A stretch of 21,034 nucleotides of DNA from Silene noctiflora (GCA_009801015.1 VHZZ01000107.1:112748-133781), one strand, 5' to 3'; shown: positions 1 through 11,122, counted from the first letter of the stretch. Made by a program: numbers and translations. The notes: generated by a model not told the origin, from the sequence alone.

Positions 1-1367
1 AAGAAATATCGTCAGAAGTCCCTCGATCTTGAGTTGAAATTCAATTTGTGAAGCTAAAGTGTTTATGTTATTAGCTCCAACCTTGTTGAAACAACGCGCT
101 GCAATTGTGCATTATTTTATTTTTCGCTTACATTGTGTATAATAGCCTCCGGCTTGGCACTGGATGCTGATAACCATTGTACTCTTATCTGTACAAATTA
201 CAGGTTATTTAATTTCACCTTCTTCATCTAGTACCCTCATGGATTGCTTTTCAAATTCCTAAATGTATGTATGTATGTATATGTTTCAATTTTGTTTCCG
301 GTGTGATGGAGCATCGTAATTTCTCAAGAGGCTATTTACGTTGTATCATTGTTCGATTGACAAGTCTTTTCTTTCGATCCCCATGGCGGTGTGAGCCAAT
401 ACAACTCTCTCGGAGGCTACGAAGTGTGAGGATTATTCGATTACGAGTCAAAACTCTGAAGGGCGTTTGTTTTGCGCATGGGTATGAGTTTGAAATCAGG
501 AATCAAGCCTAAGTGATATGGGCTTGGAACTCCATTCATATTTTTCCTGTCTTGTGACTTGTGAGTCCGTTACTCATGAATAGGGATGACGATGGAGTTG
601 AACATGATGAGTTTATAAATTTTGTTGGCGGAAAAATGAATCTAAATCTCATCCTCAGATTTTAATAACGCATAATATATAACGACAAAATTTCACGAAT
701 TCAGGTCAAATCCCTCGAAACGTTTATTTCAAAGATTTAGATAGGAGATCCATATTTAGCGAATCTTAAATTACACCTCACAAATCAAACTATGTCCGTT
801 TGTCGTATTATTAAACCCAAGTTTAAATCCGACCTTTCTCCATCTTCAAACATAATCGCTTGCCATAAACTCCTTAAAAATCGGCCACTACTTGTAGTTG
901 TTTCTCCTCATTACTCCCAAGTCCCAATCTCCCAAAACGACCTGAACCAACTCGACCTAACCCGAACTCGATACCAAACCAATTTTTAGATCTCCCACTT
1001 CCCAATTCCCAATAGCAAAATACTACTACTGCGACGGCCATCCTAATTGTCTTCCTAATTTCTACTCTTTCTCAACATTTACACACACACACACTTTGGG
1101 CAAATAAAAACCCAGAAATTTTACTCAAATCTCATTTATTCGACCGTTAAACATAACGTAGAACTCAAAGTTGACAACTTTATTCCCAATTTTACTTTCC
1201 ATGTTTGTTAATTTTAGGGTTTTTGTTGGGTCATTGTAATTTTTTGAATTGACCCATTAAGTAATTTGAACTTAAAACCCAGTAATTTTGTTGTTATGGG
1301 TTTTTGTTGTTGATTAATTAGTGGGTAAGTGGGTAATTAGTAATTAGTTAAGAAAATAAAAGTAGCC
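1..1367. other. Upstream region and probable 5' leader of HIRA
   Basis: No convincing gene is visible here. The first 51 bases form an open frame from the window edge ending in TGA (17 codons), which could be the tail of an upstream gene, but it is too short to support. An ATGT microsatellite lies near 263-280 and an AC microsatellite at 1081-1094. The few short open frames have no recognisable protein. The stretch from about 1080 to 1367 is T-rich with the look of a plant 5' leader, but no clear TATA box fixes the transcription start. Confidence 0.5.
1215..1222 (-). promoter_or_regulatory. Telo-box-like element upstream of HIRA
   Basis: TAGGGTTT, the reverse complement of AAACCCTA, lies 146 bases before the HIRA start codon. 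Telo boxes are common close to the start of plant genes expressed in dividing cells, which would suit a chromatin-assembly gene. An 8-base match alone is weak evidence, so a regulatory role is inference. Confidence 0.35.
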
Positions 1368-4300
1368 ATGATTGCTGAAAAACCTAGTTGGATTAGACAT
1401 GAAGGTATGCAGATTTTCTCCATTGATATTCAACCTGGTGGTCTTAGGTTTGCTACTGGTGGTGGGGACCACAAGGTAAAAATTTCCTGATTTTTATGTT
1501 TTTTTTTTTACTTAATTTAATTTTGAGAAATTTCGGAAACAGTCTCTTTGTGTTGCTAATGCAAGTGTAAGGCTGCGTACATCCGACCCCTCCTTACCTC
1601 GCAATTTGTGGGAGTCATTGGGACACTGGGTTAATGTTGTTGATGTACTTCACTTATTTGGAATTGAGCTTTTTTTGTTGTGTTTGTTATTGTTTTGAAT
1701 TGTAATAAAGTTAGTTTCTTTGTTAAGTTTTGAGTTTTGTGAAATTGTATTTGATTTATGTTTCTTTGTTGGAATAATTGAGCTGGTAAGTGTGCATTAG
1801 GTTTTTAGCTGTATGAATTCAATGGTTTCTTGGATCATATAGTTCAGTTTTTGAATGGTTTGGATCATGAAAAGTCCCTTTACAAGGTAGGTTATTGGAG
1901 TGAGTCTAGCGAATCACGAATGGGTTTGAGCATATTCTATCATGGACTCATGGTGCTTACTTAACAACTATATAGAGGATATCGTGTATTGAGTGTTGCC
2001 TACTCATAAGTGTGGCCTACTAATAACGAGTTAGACATCCTTGTTACAAGTAGTGTTCTATAATAGTGCGGTTGAATTGGGTCAGAAATGCGGAAAGCAC
2101 AATCATGGTACATGCACAATTACAATAGTTTAGTCGAATATTTTCTAAAAGACCTGCATTGTGAGGCGTGAACTATAGGTTGAAATCTTGAAGCTTTGGA
2201 AATTAAATTTTTTGCCGTGATTCTCAGAATGGTCATTGATGTGTTGGTGGCTAAGTTGTAGCTGTGTGTGTTTATTAATGTGTTCGATAATATTATTTTG
2301 ATGCCGTGATTTCTGTTCAGGTGCGAATATGGAATATGAAGTCTGTGGCTAGAGATTCTGAGAAGGATGATCAAACACACATGATTCTTGCAACGCTTCG
2401 TGACCACTTTGGTTCGGTCAACTGTGTTAGGTGGGCCAAACATGGTCGGTACATTGCTTCAGGTTCAGACGATCAAGTAATTTTAATTCACGAGAGGAGG
2501 CCTGGTTCTGGTACCACTGAGTTTGGTAGTGGAGAACCGCCTGATGTTGAGAATTGGAAGGTTGTCATGACACTCAGGGGACACACGGCTGATGTGGTAA
2601 TTATCACTTCTCTTTCCTGTTTGATTGCATTTTTTGGGTGCATTAGTGTTAAAGCTCAAACTTATTTCAGGGAAATAAAAGTTCAAATTTAGACCCACTT
2701 ATGCACTTATACTCAATTACAATATTACTTCGTAATGAACAATATGTGATTGCATCATCTATGTGCAAATTGGAAATGCTTTCAGATTTCACATCACGAG
2801 TTATGTGAATCTGTTACGCGAAGCTTGTGCTTTATGAATTCGTTTATGCTGTGAAACCGGAAAAGAGGTCCTGGTTCCTCTTCCCTTAATTGCTTATCTG
2901 TTAAAAAAAATTGGTGCGCATAACTGGTTTTTAAATTATTTCTAACGTTCTATTGGCGTTGATTGCTTCTGGAATAATACTTACCCTGTGCTTGAGTCGG
3001 TCTAACCTGGGTGTTTTTTCATGTACAAAGTAGGTGGATCTTAATTGGTCCCCAGATGATTCAATGTTGGCAAGTGGAAGTCTAGACAATACAATACACA
3101 TTTGGAATATGGGTAATGGCATGTGCACTGCAGTTCTTAGGGGTCATTCTAGCTTGGTGAAAGGTGTTACTTGGGATCCCATTGGCTCGTTCATAGCGAG
3201 TCAATCTGATGATAAGACAGTTATCATATGGAGAACGAGTGACTGGAGTCTTGCCCACAAGACTGAAGGCCACTGGGCCAAATCGGTATGGTCTTTGCTC
3301 ATTCTCAAGCTCTCTTTTTCATTTGGCTTTTTAAATTAACTGTCAAAGGAAGGCTTACATCTCGAGTTCTGATGATTACTGTGTTTTACAGCTTGGATCA
3401 ACATTCTTTAGGCGACTAGGATGGTCTCCTTGCGGTCACTTTATAACTACAACACATGGCTTCCAAAAACCCCGGCATTCTGCACCTGTACTAGAAAGAG
3501 GGGAATGGGCGGCCACTTTTGACTTTTTGGGACACAATGCCCCTGTTATAGTTGTGAAGTTCAATCATTCCATGTTTAGAAAAAATTCCTCCAGTGCTCA
3601 GGATGTTAAAACTTCATCTGCTGGATGGTCTAATGGGGCCTCCAAGACTGGAGGAAAAGAATTACAGCCCTATAATGTTATAGCCATTGGCAGTCAGGAT
3701 CGTACGATAACTGTCTGGACAACTGCAAGCCCACGTCCCCTATTTGTGGCTAAGCATTTCTTTACCCAAAGCGTTGTTGATTTATCTTGGTAACTTCTTG
3801 TGTACTTCTCGCAAACTATAGATACAATCTGTTAGGAATTTTACTCCTATCTGTTTGTTGTTTTGTTTGTCTTTTCACTCTGTCTCACTTGGCTTTTTTA
3901 TCCTTCCAAAAACAGGAGCCCGGATGGATATTCCCTCTTTGCATGCTCTTTGGATGGTTCAGTTGCTACCTTTCATTTTGAAGTAAAAGAAATAGGTCAG
4001 AGGCTGACGGATGAAGAACAAGATGAGTTGAAAAAAAGCCGTTATGGCGATGTACGTGGCCGACAGGCTAACTTGGCTGAAAGCCCTGCGCAATTATTGC
4101 TTGAAGCAGCAGCTGCAAAGCAGACGACCAACAAAAAAGTTACCAGGGATATTCCGCTCGAGCAGGTAGCTCCAAAGCCTTCCTCTGACTTGGGGTCCAC
4201 GCCAAAAGTTCTCGAGTCACATCTCGACAATGGCAAGAAAAATGGAGATATAACTTCTGATGGTTTAAACAAAGTGTCGACATCAGCCCGAGTTTCTGTT

Positions 4301-7300
4301 CCTGTGAAACAGAAAGAGTACAGACGTCCCGATGGCCGAAAAAGAATAATTCCGGAACCAGTTGGTGTGCCTCCCCCTCAAGAAAATGTTGCACCCGAGT
4401 TTTCTCTGCCATCTTCTGATGGCAGTAAGGATATTATTACTAACAAAGAGGTCTCTATAAAGAGAACCATGGGAACTGGATTGGACTTGAAGGAACGCAC
4501 TGGGGTCACTGGTAGGGCTAGCTTTAGTGAAAGCTTGGTTATAGAACGGATTCCACCTTCTTCAGGTAGAGATGATGTTTTGGTTGAGTCCTCTGGGAGT
4601 GCTAGAGCATCTAGCTCTTCAAGTGCTATCGACGCCAAACTTTCTATAAGAATAGTAGATAAAAAAGAGGGTGCTGATGCAATGGCAGTTACTTTGGAAG
4701 CTCGTCCAAAAGAGCGTGCTGTTAGTGACATTTCTGGCATGGGCAGCACATCACTGATGAAGGAGACAGAAATAATTTGCACCAGAGGAAAAGAAACACT
4801 ATGGAGTGACCGTATATCTGGGAAGGTCTCAGTTTTAGCTGGGAATGCCAATTTTTGGGCTGTTGGGTGTGAAGAAGGTTGCCTACAGGTAAATCCTCGT
4901 TTATGCTTACTGTTTATATTTTTGTGTATCCAAAAGTTAAGTCTTCTGTTTATGTCATATCTTCAGTTTACCAGTATATTTAAGGAAGTTCTATAACTGT
5001 ATATTTGAAGTCAACTTCCAAATATGATTTTTGCCAAAGTATTGCGGCGATGATTGTCGGTAGAACCTGTTAGCTTCTTAAGGATGGTGACTTTTTGCAG
5101 TGGAGGGGTTAAGGGCTTAACCATTCTTCCATTCTGTGTCTATGTTGCACGACTTGGACGCCAAAGAAGTAACAAAATATATATGTATCGAATCAAATGT
5201 TAATTCATGTTACGTGACCCCTATTCATTTGGGGTTTAGGCTTTGTTGCTGTTTTACATGAATACTGAGTATATATAAATTAGAAGGCTATGTGCATAGC
5301 AGTGTCTTAGATTGAATATATCCTAGTCCGCACTTGTGCTTTCTGCGCGAGCTAGATCATCTGTTTAGGTGAGTGTTTGTTAAAGGGGAGATGTCAATCT
5401 AAATCTACTTGTTGTTTACACGTAAAAGGTATACACAAAGTGTGGAAGGCGTGCTATGCCAATGATGATGACGGGCTCTGCTGCAGTATTTGTAGACTGT
5501 GATGAATGCTGGAAATTATTGCTGGTCACAAAAAAGGGTTCTGTGTATGTGTGGGATTTATTTCATAGGGCCTGTCTTCTTCAAGACTCATTGATGTCCT
5601 TGATTACTGCAGATCCTAATGCATCTCAGAAAGATGCAGGTACGCACAAGATCTATCGTCAAAATTGATGATCCTTTTATTTTATTTTATTGCTCAGCAG
5701 ATATAGGCTTTAGGTTTCAGATTCTGACATCTTCCCGTGTACTTCTCAGCTACTATCAAAATAATACACGCAAAACTATCGATATGTGGCTCGCCTCTTG
5801 TTATATTGGCCACTCGCCATGCTTTTCTCTTTGATATGAGCCTCAAGTGCTGGCTTAGAGTAGCTGATGATACTTTCCCTGCCTCAAATTATGCAAGCTC
5901 CTGGAACTTGGGGTCTTCTCAGAGTGGCGAGCTTGCTGCATTGCAGGTTGACATACGGAAATTTTTGGCTAGAAAGCCAGGTTGGAGTAGGTATGTCGTG
6001 CATGTGTTTTGCAACATTTTTCTCATGGCGACTGTACAAGACTACAAGGCATTGCATGATGGTAACCGAGGCACCTGTTGCTAACTGTTCTCCCCAAAAT
6101 TCTAATCATGAATTATTTGTTTTCTGGATACTGCAACGTTGTACTCCCTCCATCCCGTCTTATATTATTCCTAATTGATTTTGTTGGTCAAAAGGTGTAA
6201 AACTAATGGTCATCCGACGAAACCGGACGCTTCAACTGGGAGAAGTCCGACTTTGTCAGTTGACCATTAGTGTCGAATGAGGACAGTGATTTTGGGATCT
6301 TTATTTGACCGTTCTCGTTTTAAATCTGGCATTGGGGGAGGTGTTTGAGTTTGGAGTCCTAATTCATGTGTTTCTTCCTTTTCTAGGGTGGCTGATGATG
6401 GCCTGCAAACACGTGCTCATTTGGAGGCTCAGTTGGCATCAGCCCTGGCTTTGAAATCTCCTAATGAGTATCGCCAGTGTCTTCTTTCATATGTCCGATA
6501 CCTCGCAAGGTTTGCTGACTTTACATAATGTAGTGTGTTTCTTTCCAATGTATTGGTGTGCGTGCCTGTACGAGAAAATTTCCTCTTTATTTTATACGAA
6601 GCTTCTCAGGACCAGCCCTGTCCTCTTGTGAAAGAGTGCATAGTAACGTGTACTTCTCACAAGCAGTGCAGAGTATCAGTAATAGTTCTACAGATATTTA
6701 TTTGCCATTTGTTTTCTGGAATTTGCAGAGAAGCAGATGAGTCCCGATTACGTGAGCTTTGTGAAAGTTTTCTTGGACCTCCTACTGGGATGGGTGGTGC
6801 AGTAGACCAGAAGATCATTGCATGGGATCCTTGTATTCTTGTAAGACCGTTTCCTTTCTTATTTTTTTTCGAATGTTTACATCATGCATACATTTTTCTT
6901 TCACAAAATCAAAATAGATGGAAATTCAGAGAGTGGTTCAACGAATCAACCCACACGCACGTCTTTAGAAGGTGGTTACAAGAAAATAGAAATAGAATGG
7001 CACTAGGTTTAGATAAAGGAGAAGGGCTTAATCTAACTTCCGTCAAACACAGAAGCATACAAAGAATAGAAAACAATACTCGTATATATCTGGTTTTGAC
7101 TGTTGAGGTTAGACCATTGTAAAATTCGTGAAGGTTACCTGCTGTTACCCTTTTATATGTGTTCGAAGAAAGAACAGATATTTGACGTTTCCACTTACCA
7201 AAACTCATTTTCTGAGGCTACCCGCCTTCAACCTATTGCCAGCTTTGGAACGCCTGGTGATCATTAAGATCCCACCTGGCCATAAGGGTTGCCTGGTTGG

Positions 7301-8301
7301 GGTCTTCTTTTTTTTGATAATCAGGTCACCAAAAAACTAAAGACAAAAAGGCCCTCCGACTGGATCTTGGTCCACTATGAAGTATGAATCTTAGTAGTCC
7401 ATTTAAATCGCCAAAACTTGGGTTTATTATGTGAATACAATATTTTGATGTTTGAGTTTGTTACATTATAAGCCGTTCAGTTGACGGGAGTTTATTTGTT
7501 TGCTCCGAAAGGGGCATGTTACATCTTTCTTCACAACAGCATTTCCCCACTCCGAAAGGGGTTCATATAAAACACAGAGGAGTTTTATATGAACCATAAC
7601 TAAATAGCGTTATTTTTTTCTATTTCATCATATTGCATCGCTGAAAAATATCGAGTCTTTAGCCCCATTTTACCTTTCCCTTTTGATTTTTAATATTTCT
7701 CTCCGAAGAAAATGCAGGGTTTGCCCAAGTTTGCTCGCCTTTTTTAAGTTCAAACTGGCTGATGGTGAGGTACTGAGGGAGGTTTATTGTTTTTCTACAG
7801 GGATTGAAAAAACACAAACTGCTGGGAGAAGACATCCTTCCGGCCCTGGCATCAAATAGAAAACTACAAAGACTCCTTAACGAATTCATGGATCTACTTT
7901 CTGAATACAGCGGTGACGAAACTCATGCAGACCACAATAACTCAATCCAATCCTTAACCACCACACGGGCTGCAGACAAAGTAGACTCAACCCTATCTCG
8001 AGATGATCAAATGGAGCTAAGGGTGGACCAGGGCCCCCATACAACCGAGAAAATGGAAACCACCCCTACATCAAGAGACCAAGCGGACGGTCTTCTAAAC
8101 CCAACCCATGAACAAATAAAGCTGCTGTTACCAGGAGAAAATGTAGCAAAGTCCATGTTAGAAAAGGGTGATCCCAATTTAGAAATGTCACGAAAAGACC
8201 AGAAAAAACGGTCCACATCTTCCATGGAGCCTATGAACATAGACATACCAAAGGCAGACAGCATTGTTGTAGCACTCCCTGCTAAGGAACATGACCTGTG
8301 A
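1368..8301 (+). CDS. HIRA: HIRA histone chaperone subunit, complete, ten exons
   Basis: WD40 protein of the HIRA complex, which deposits histone H3.3 independently of replication in the nucleus; in plants it is also linked to repression of KNOX genes. Exons: 1368-1475, 2321-2596, 3034-3285, 3392-3789, 3916-4888, 5429-5639, 5750-5990, 6387-6509, 6729-6840, 7801-8301. All introns are GT-AG, and the join keeps one frame for 1064 residues, close to other plant HIRA proteins. The start reads MIAEKPSW, the typical plant HIRA N-terminus. WD40 repeats fill about residues 10-368 (for example [19 protein letters not shown] near 117-138). The ASF1-binding B motif is at about 474-497 ([14 protein letters not shown]), and the Hira domain runs from about 650 to 900. 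The C-terminus from about 925 is polar and low in recognisable structure. For intron 6 the acceptor at 5749 was chosen because the AG at 5720 leads to a quick stop. Intron 8 has a weak donor (GTTTGC). No break is seen. Confidence 0.96.
1531..1645 (+). repeat. 5'-truncated SINE-like tail in HIRA intron 1
   Basis: The stretch contains TTTCGGAAACAGTCTCT, then TAAGGCTGCGTACATCCGAC, then a GTGGGA-ACTGGG block and a TTG-rich end. This order matches the 3' body of plant TS/Au-type SINEs as I remember them. The tRNA-like head with A and B boxes is not visible, so the copy looks 5'-truncated. It lies in the same direction as HIRA within intron 1 and should be removed by splicing. Family assignment is from memory, without alignment. 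Confidence 0.65.
6142..6270. repeat. Stowaway/mariner-like terminus and inverted repeat in HIRA intron 7
   Basis: TACTCCCTCCATCCCG at 6142-6157 resembles the 5' terminus of plant Stowaway/mariner-like elements next to a TA target. A matching GGGAGGGAGTA end is not found before the exon 8 acceptor, so only one end is present. Further in, CTAATGGTCA (6203-6212) and TGACCATTAG (6261-6270) form a perfect 10-bp inverted repeat. I cannot say whether both belong to the same insertion. Confidence 0.45.
7503..7595. repeat. Perfect hairpin and short direct repeat in HIRA intron 9
   Basis: Bases 7560-7573 and 7582-7595 are perfect reverse complements (14 bp) around an 8-base loop. The 12-mer CTCCGAAAGGGG occurs at 7503-7514 and again at 7550-7561, where it runs into the hairpin. 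Intron 9 is the longest intron (960 bp), so part of it may be an old insertion. No transposon family is recognised, and no exon-like reading frame is conserved here. Confidence 0.6.
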
Positions 8302-8810
8302 TTTCGGTTCCCTTGAGTTACGTGTTCCTAGTTGAGTCCTATCAAATTTCCCAGGAATGTCGAGATCATGAGGTCGTGGTTTCTCGAGACTGTATATTAA
8401 ATATAGGTTGATCCTCCATAATAGCCATCTTTTGTGACAGGCGAAAGATTTCATTGTTGATTTTCTCACATAGGTTATGTTAACCGGGTTTCTGAAGATG
8501 CCCTGTAGTAATAGTTCCTATATTTTCCGGCTTAAAACGATTCCTGAGTTTTTTTTTTTGCTATTATAGCTCGTCTGAGTTTTTACCAGTAGTTATGTGT
8601 TTCACCCTGGATCGCGGTTTCTTACATCTGTTTTTATTTGGTTCGATTTGTAGTAAGTAGTAACCCTTGTGATCTCGTTGAACGACAAGTTTTGCATTCT
8701 TTTTCTGGAATGTGACGAGTTTCGTGTTTTGTAATTAGCTTCTGCAATATTGTTTTTTTATGAGAAATAAAACAAATAAATCTCCTGTGTCAACTCTTCA
8801 GGAGATTTAC
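8302..8810 (+). other. HIRA 3' UTR with polyadenylation signals
   Basis: This T-rich stretch follows the HIRA stop codon. Two AATAAA signals lie at 8766-8771 and 8775-8780. Directly after them, TAAATCTCCTG (8777-8787) pairs perfectly with CAGGAGATTTA (8799-8809), leaving an 11-base loop. Cleavage would be expected within about 10-30 bases of the signals, that is in or just after the stem-loop. The exact end is inferred. Confidence 0.6.
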
Positions 8811-9094
8811 GCCTCGTTCTTTTGTACTAAAACTGTCGCGGAATTGACTTGAAATCAAACGATATGAACTTAAATGAAGAACAAAATTGAATCGAACTAA
8901 ACAAAACTTTGAGTAATTTCACGTTCGTGTTTATTAATAGTTTTACATTTTTGGGATTTTTTTTTTCTTCGGCATATTGATAATCACTTCGAGATTGCTA
9001 ATAAGTTAATATCCGATCTAACAATTTGACTCGGTTTAGGTTTGGTCGGGTCAGTTCTTAGACCAATCATTCAAATGGGATAAGTTTTCCCATA
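8811..9094. other. Intergenic stretch, nothing recognised
   Basis: AT-rich DNA between the probable HIRA transcript end and the Helitron. I see no gene, RNA or bounded repeat in it. Confidence 0.5.
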
Positions 9095-9332
9095 TCTCCT
9101 TACTATTAAAGCCGAGTCATTTAAAAGCTTCTGATTGGTTCTTTGATTTAAGAGATTTTTTTTTTTTTTTTTTTCTAAAGTTGGCCCTACCACAAATTTG
9201 ACATGAATTATGTAACATCATTTCATTCAATTATATTTCTGAATATGACGTCTAATTATCGTACTAAATAATATATTTAATATGTTATTTAAAAAACAAC
9301 CCGTGCATTATTTTGCACCGGATTAAAACTAA
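9095..9332 (+). mobile_element. Small non-autonomous Helitron
   Basis: The left end reads TCTCCTTACTATTAAAGCC after an A, like plant Helitron 5' ends. The right end reads CTAA followed by T, matching the CTRR-T rule. A GC-rich hairpin (CCGTGCA at 9301-9307 with TGCACCGG at 9314-9321, one bulged base) lies 7 bases before the CTAA. Insertion between A9094 and T9333 fits the AT target. At 238 bp it has no coding capacity; a run of 19 T lies at 9156-9174. Confidence 0.75.
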
Positions 9333-9867
9333 TTTATTGATATTACTGTTGTATGCCTATAATTTTTAACCATGTAAAATGCTTTTCATCAGGTAAATTT
9401 TATCCACGTGTTTCTAACTTCACGAATTATCGTTTAAGACGGTAATATCCGTTTTAAACTTAAAACAATTCAAATATAGTAAACAGATCAAACGCAAAAA
9501 CGCAAAATACCTAAAAGCTAACAAAGAACTCGTCTCATCTATCCAAGATTATAAAATAAGTATTATATTCAACCTGTTTTAATCTTAAGACAGATATATC
9601 CGTCTCGAAAACCCGACTTACGTGTTGGAACACTGAGTACACACTTAATGGAAACACGTATAACGCAAATGGTTCTGTCGACATGAATTTAGGGCCTACA
9701 ACCTTTTTCATAACTGTACCCACATTATTTATTTATTTATTTATTTTATTTTATTTATTTATTTATTTATGATATATTTTGTCACATGTGGATAGATTTC
9801 TTGGAACACTGGGTGCACACTAAACGTACACTGCATCGACTGTATGGCTGTATGTCATATCGACATC
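9333..9867. other. Intergenic stretch with microsatellite and direct repeat
   Basis: No gene is visible. A TTTA microsatellite occupies about 9724-9770. The 21-mer TTGGAACACTGRGTRCACACT occurs at 9625-9645 and 9801-9821 with two differences, so the microsatellite lies between two degenerate direct repeats. Bases 9860-9867 are the left target duplication of the next element. Confidence 0.55.
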
Positions 9868-10237
9868 CAGGACCGTCTCTGAGATTTCGGGGGCCCTGTG
9901 TGAGATTTTAGGATGGGGCCTCAGATCGAATGATGCATTCCGATCTCTGGAGGTTTAGAATGTCCTTGTGTCAATATTTTTATGTCACGTCATTGAGTGT
10001 ACCTTACACTCTTTTTTGTATCCGTAACTTAATTACAACCGAGTATTTTGTAAAAAGAGGAAAAGTTATATAATGACGGTATTTTAAAATGTCCAACTAA
10101 AGTATCAAAAAAATACAAAATAATTTATGTACTAAAAATAATCTGTAGTGAAAAATATTACATTGACAAAATAGGAAAATAGAATTTACGAATTATATAT
10201 TAATGTTAAAGAATGAAATAGGAAAAGGTCGGCCCTG
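9868..10237. mobile_element. hAT-type non-autonomous element with perfect 8-bp target duplication
   Basis: The left end reads CAGGACCGTCTCTGAG. The right end reads AAGGTCGGCCCTG, whose reverse complement is CAGGGCCGACCTT, so the termini are imperfect inverted repeats of the hAT type. The 8 bases TCGACATC stand on both sides (9860-9867 and 10238-10245), the target duplication length expected for hAT. The 370-bp body has a GGGGGCCC-type subterminal motif near the left end and is AT-rich inside. No transposase frame is present. Confidence 0.82.
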
Positions 10238-10245
10238 TCGACATC

Positions 10246-10863
10246 TATTTTCACAATCCGTCTAACACGCGACCCGTTATAAGCTTATGACTCCTCGAAG
10301 TCTTCCTTTCATTTGCTCTTCCACCGACTCTCTCACTTGCTCGATTGCTCCTTATGAAAGATCACAAGCTTATGACAGGATAGTGTTGTTACAAATCAGA
10401 ATTTGTGCTATTTTTATACTCCATTTGTGGTAATAGTTTACACTTTCCTATTTAAAGTGTACAGTTAATAACTTACACTTTCCTGTTCTCGTAAATAAAT
10501 AACGCATGTGGGTGTAGGTGAAGACGATTACATTTCCTCCTCATTTTCTAGTTGCTTTTGATTTTTATAGTGATTATAAACTTTTTATTTTTTATTCTTA
10601 TCTTAATAATCCGGTAAAATAATTGTAAATTATTGATCTGTACGGAGGAAGGATTAGTTTTTATCATATTTCAACTTTAGAGATAACGTTGTACTAATCT
10701 AATGATGATTAGTTGATTACTATTTATTTTTATTTTTTTCTCAAATTTATTATTTGCTCAATTTTATAGTCAAGGCATACACTAAAATAAATAAATCCAG
10801 TTATTTATTTTTAGAAAATTACCGGAGATAATTATCCATTTAGTTCATATGAATTGACTAAAT
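10246..10863. other. Intergenic stretch, nothing bounded
   Basis: AT-rich DNA between the hAT-type element and the solo LTR. TTACACTTTCCT occurs twice within about 40 bases (near 10440 and 10475), but no element ends could be drawn around it. No gene is visible. Confidence 0.45.
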
Positions 10864-10891
10864 ACAATTGTAATATTTTGTGACCTTAGCG

Positions 10892-11072
10892 TACTCGGCC
10901 GAGTAGGGCGTACTCGACTGAGTAGCTGTTATGAGTAGTCTGTCAGTGTTCTGTTCGTTGTGAACTCGGGCGAGTGTATTAGAACTCGGTCGAGTGAGGC
11001 TTACTCGATCGAGTGTGCTGCACTCAGTCGAGTGTGTCTTACTCGGTCGAGTGGCTCGTACTCGACCGAATA
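10892..11072. repeat. Array of eight self-complementary 14-mers in the LTR
   Basis: Copies of the motif NACTCGNNCGAGTN start at 10892, 10911, 10963, 10983, 11002, 11021, 11040 and 11059. Seven of the start-to-start steps were examined: six are 19 or 20 bases and one is 52, where a decayed stretch may hide lost copies. Each unit is close to a perfect palindrome (for example TACTCGGCCGAGTA). The array lies about 50 bases upstream of the LTR TATA box, in the expected U3 region. Confidence 0.9.
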
Positions 11073-11122
11073 CCCGGTCTGACGGGTTAATTCCGCGATT
11101 TTGAATAAAATGATTAGAGAAG

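Noticed and set aside
1..51. Open frame from the window edge to TGA, possibly the end of an upstream gene
   Set aside because: Seventeen codons are too few to distinguish from chance, and no family motif is visible.
792..989. 65-codon frame upstream of HIRA
   Set aside because: No recognisable domain, no supporting context, and length expected by chance.
4378..4851. 157-codon open frame on the - strand inside HIRA exon 5
   Set aside because: It is the antisense shadow of a coding exon; the + strand frame is clearly HIRA and the - strand product resembles nothing.
6535..7122. 195-codon frame covering HIRA exon 9 and its introns
   Set aside because: Only the part at 6729-6840 is HIRA; the rest is intron read-through with no recognisable protein.
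10892..11072. CRISPR-like array reading of the evenly spaced palindromes
   Set aside because: The steps of 19-20 bases leave only 5-6 bases between units, the setting is a plant LTR, and there are no cas genes.
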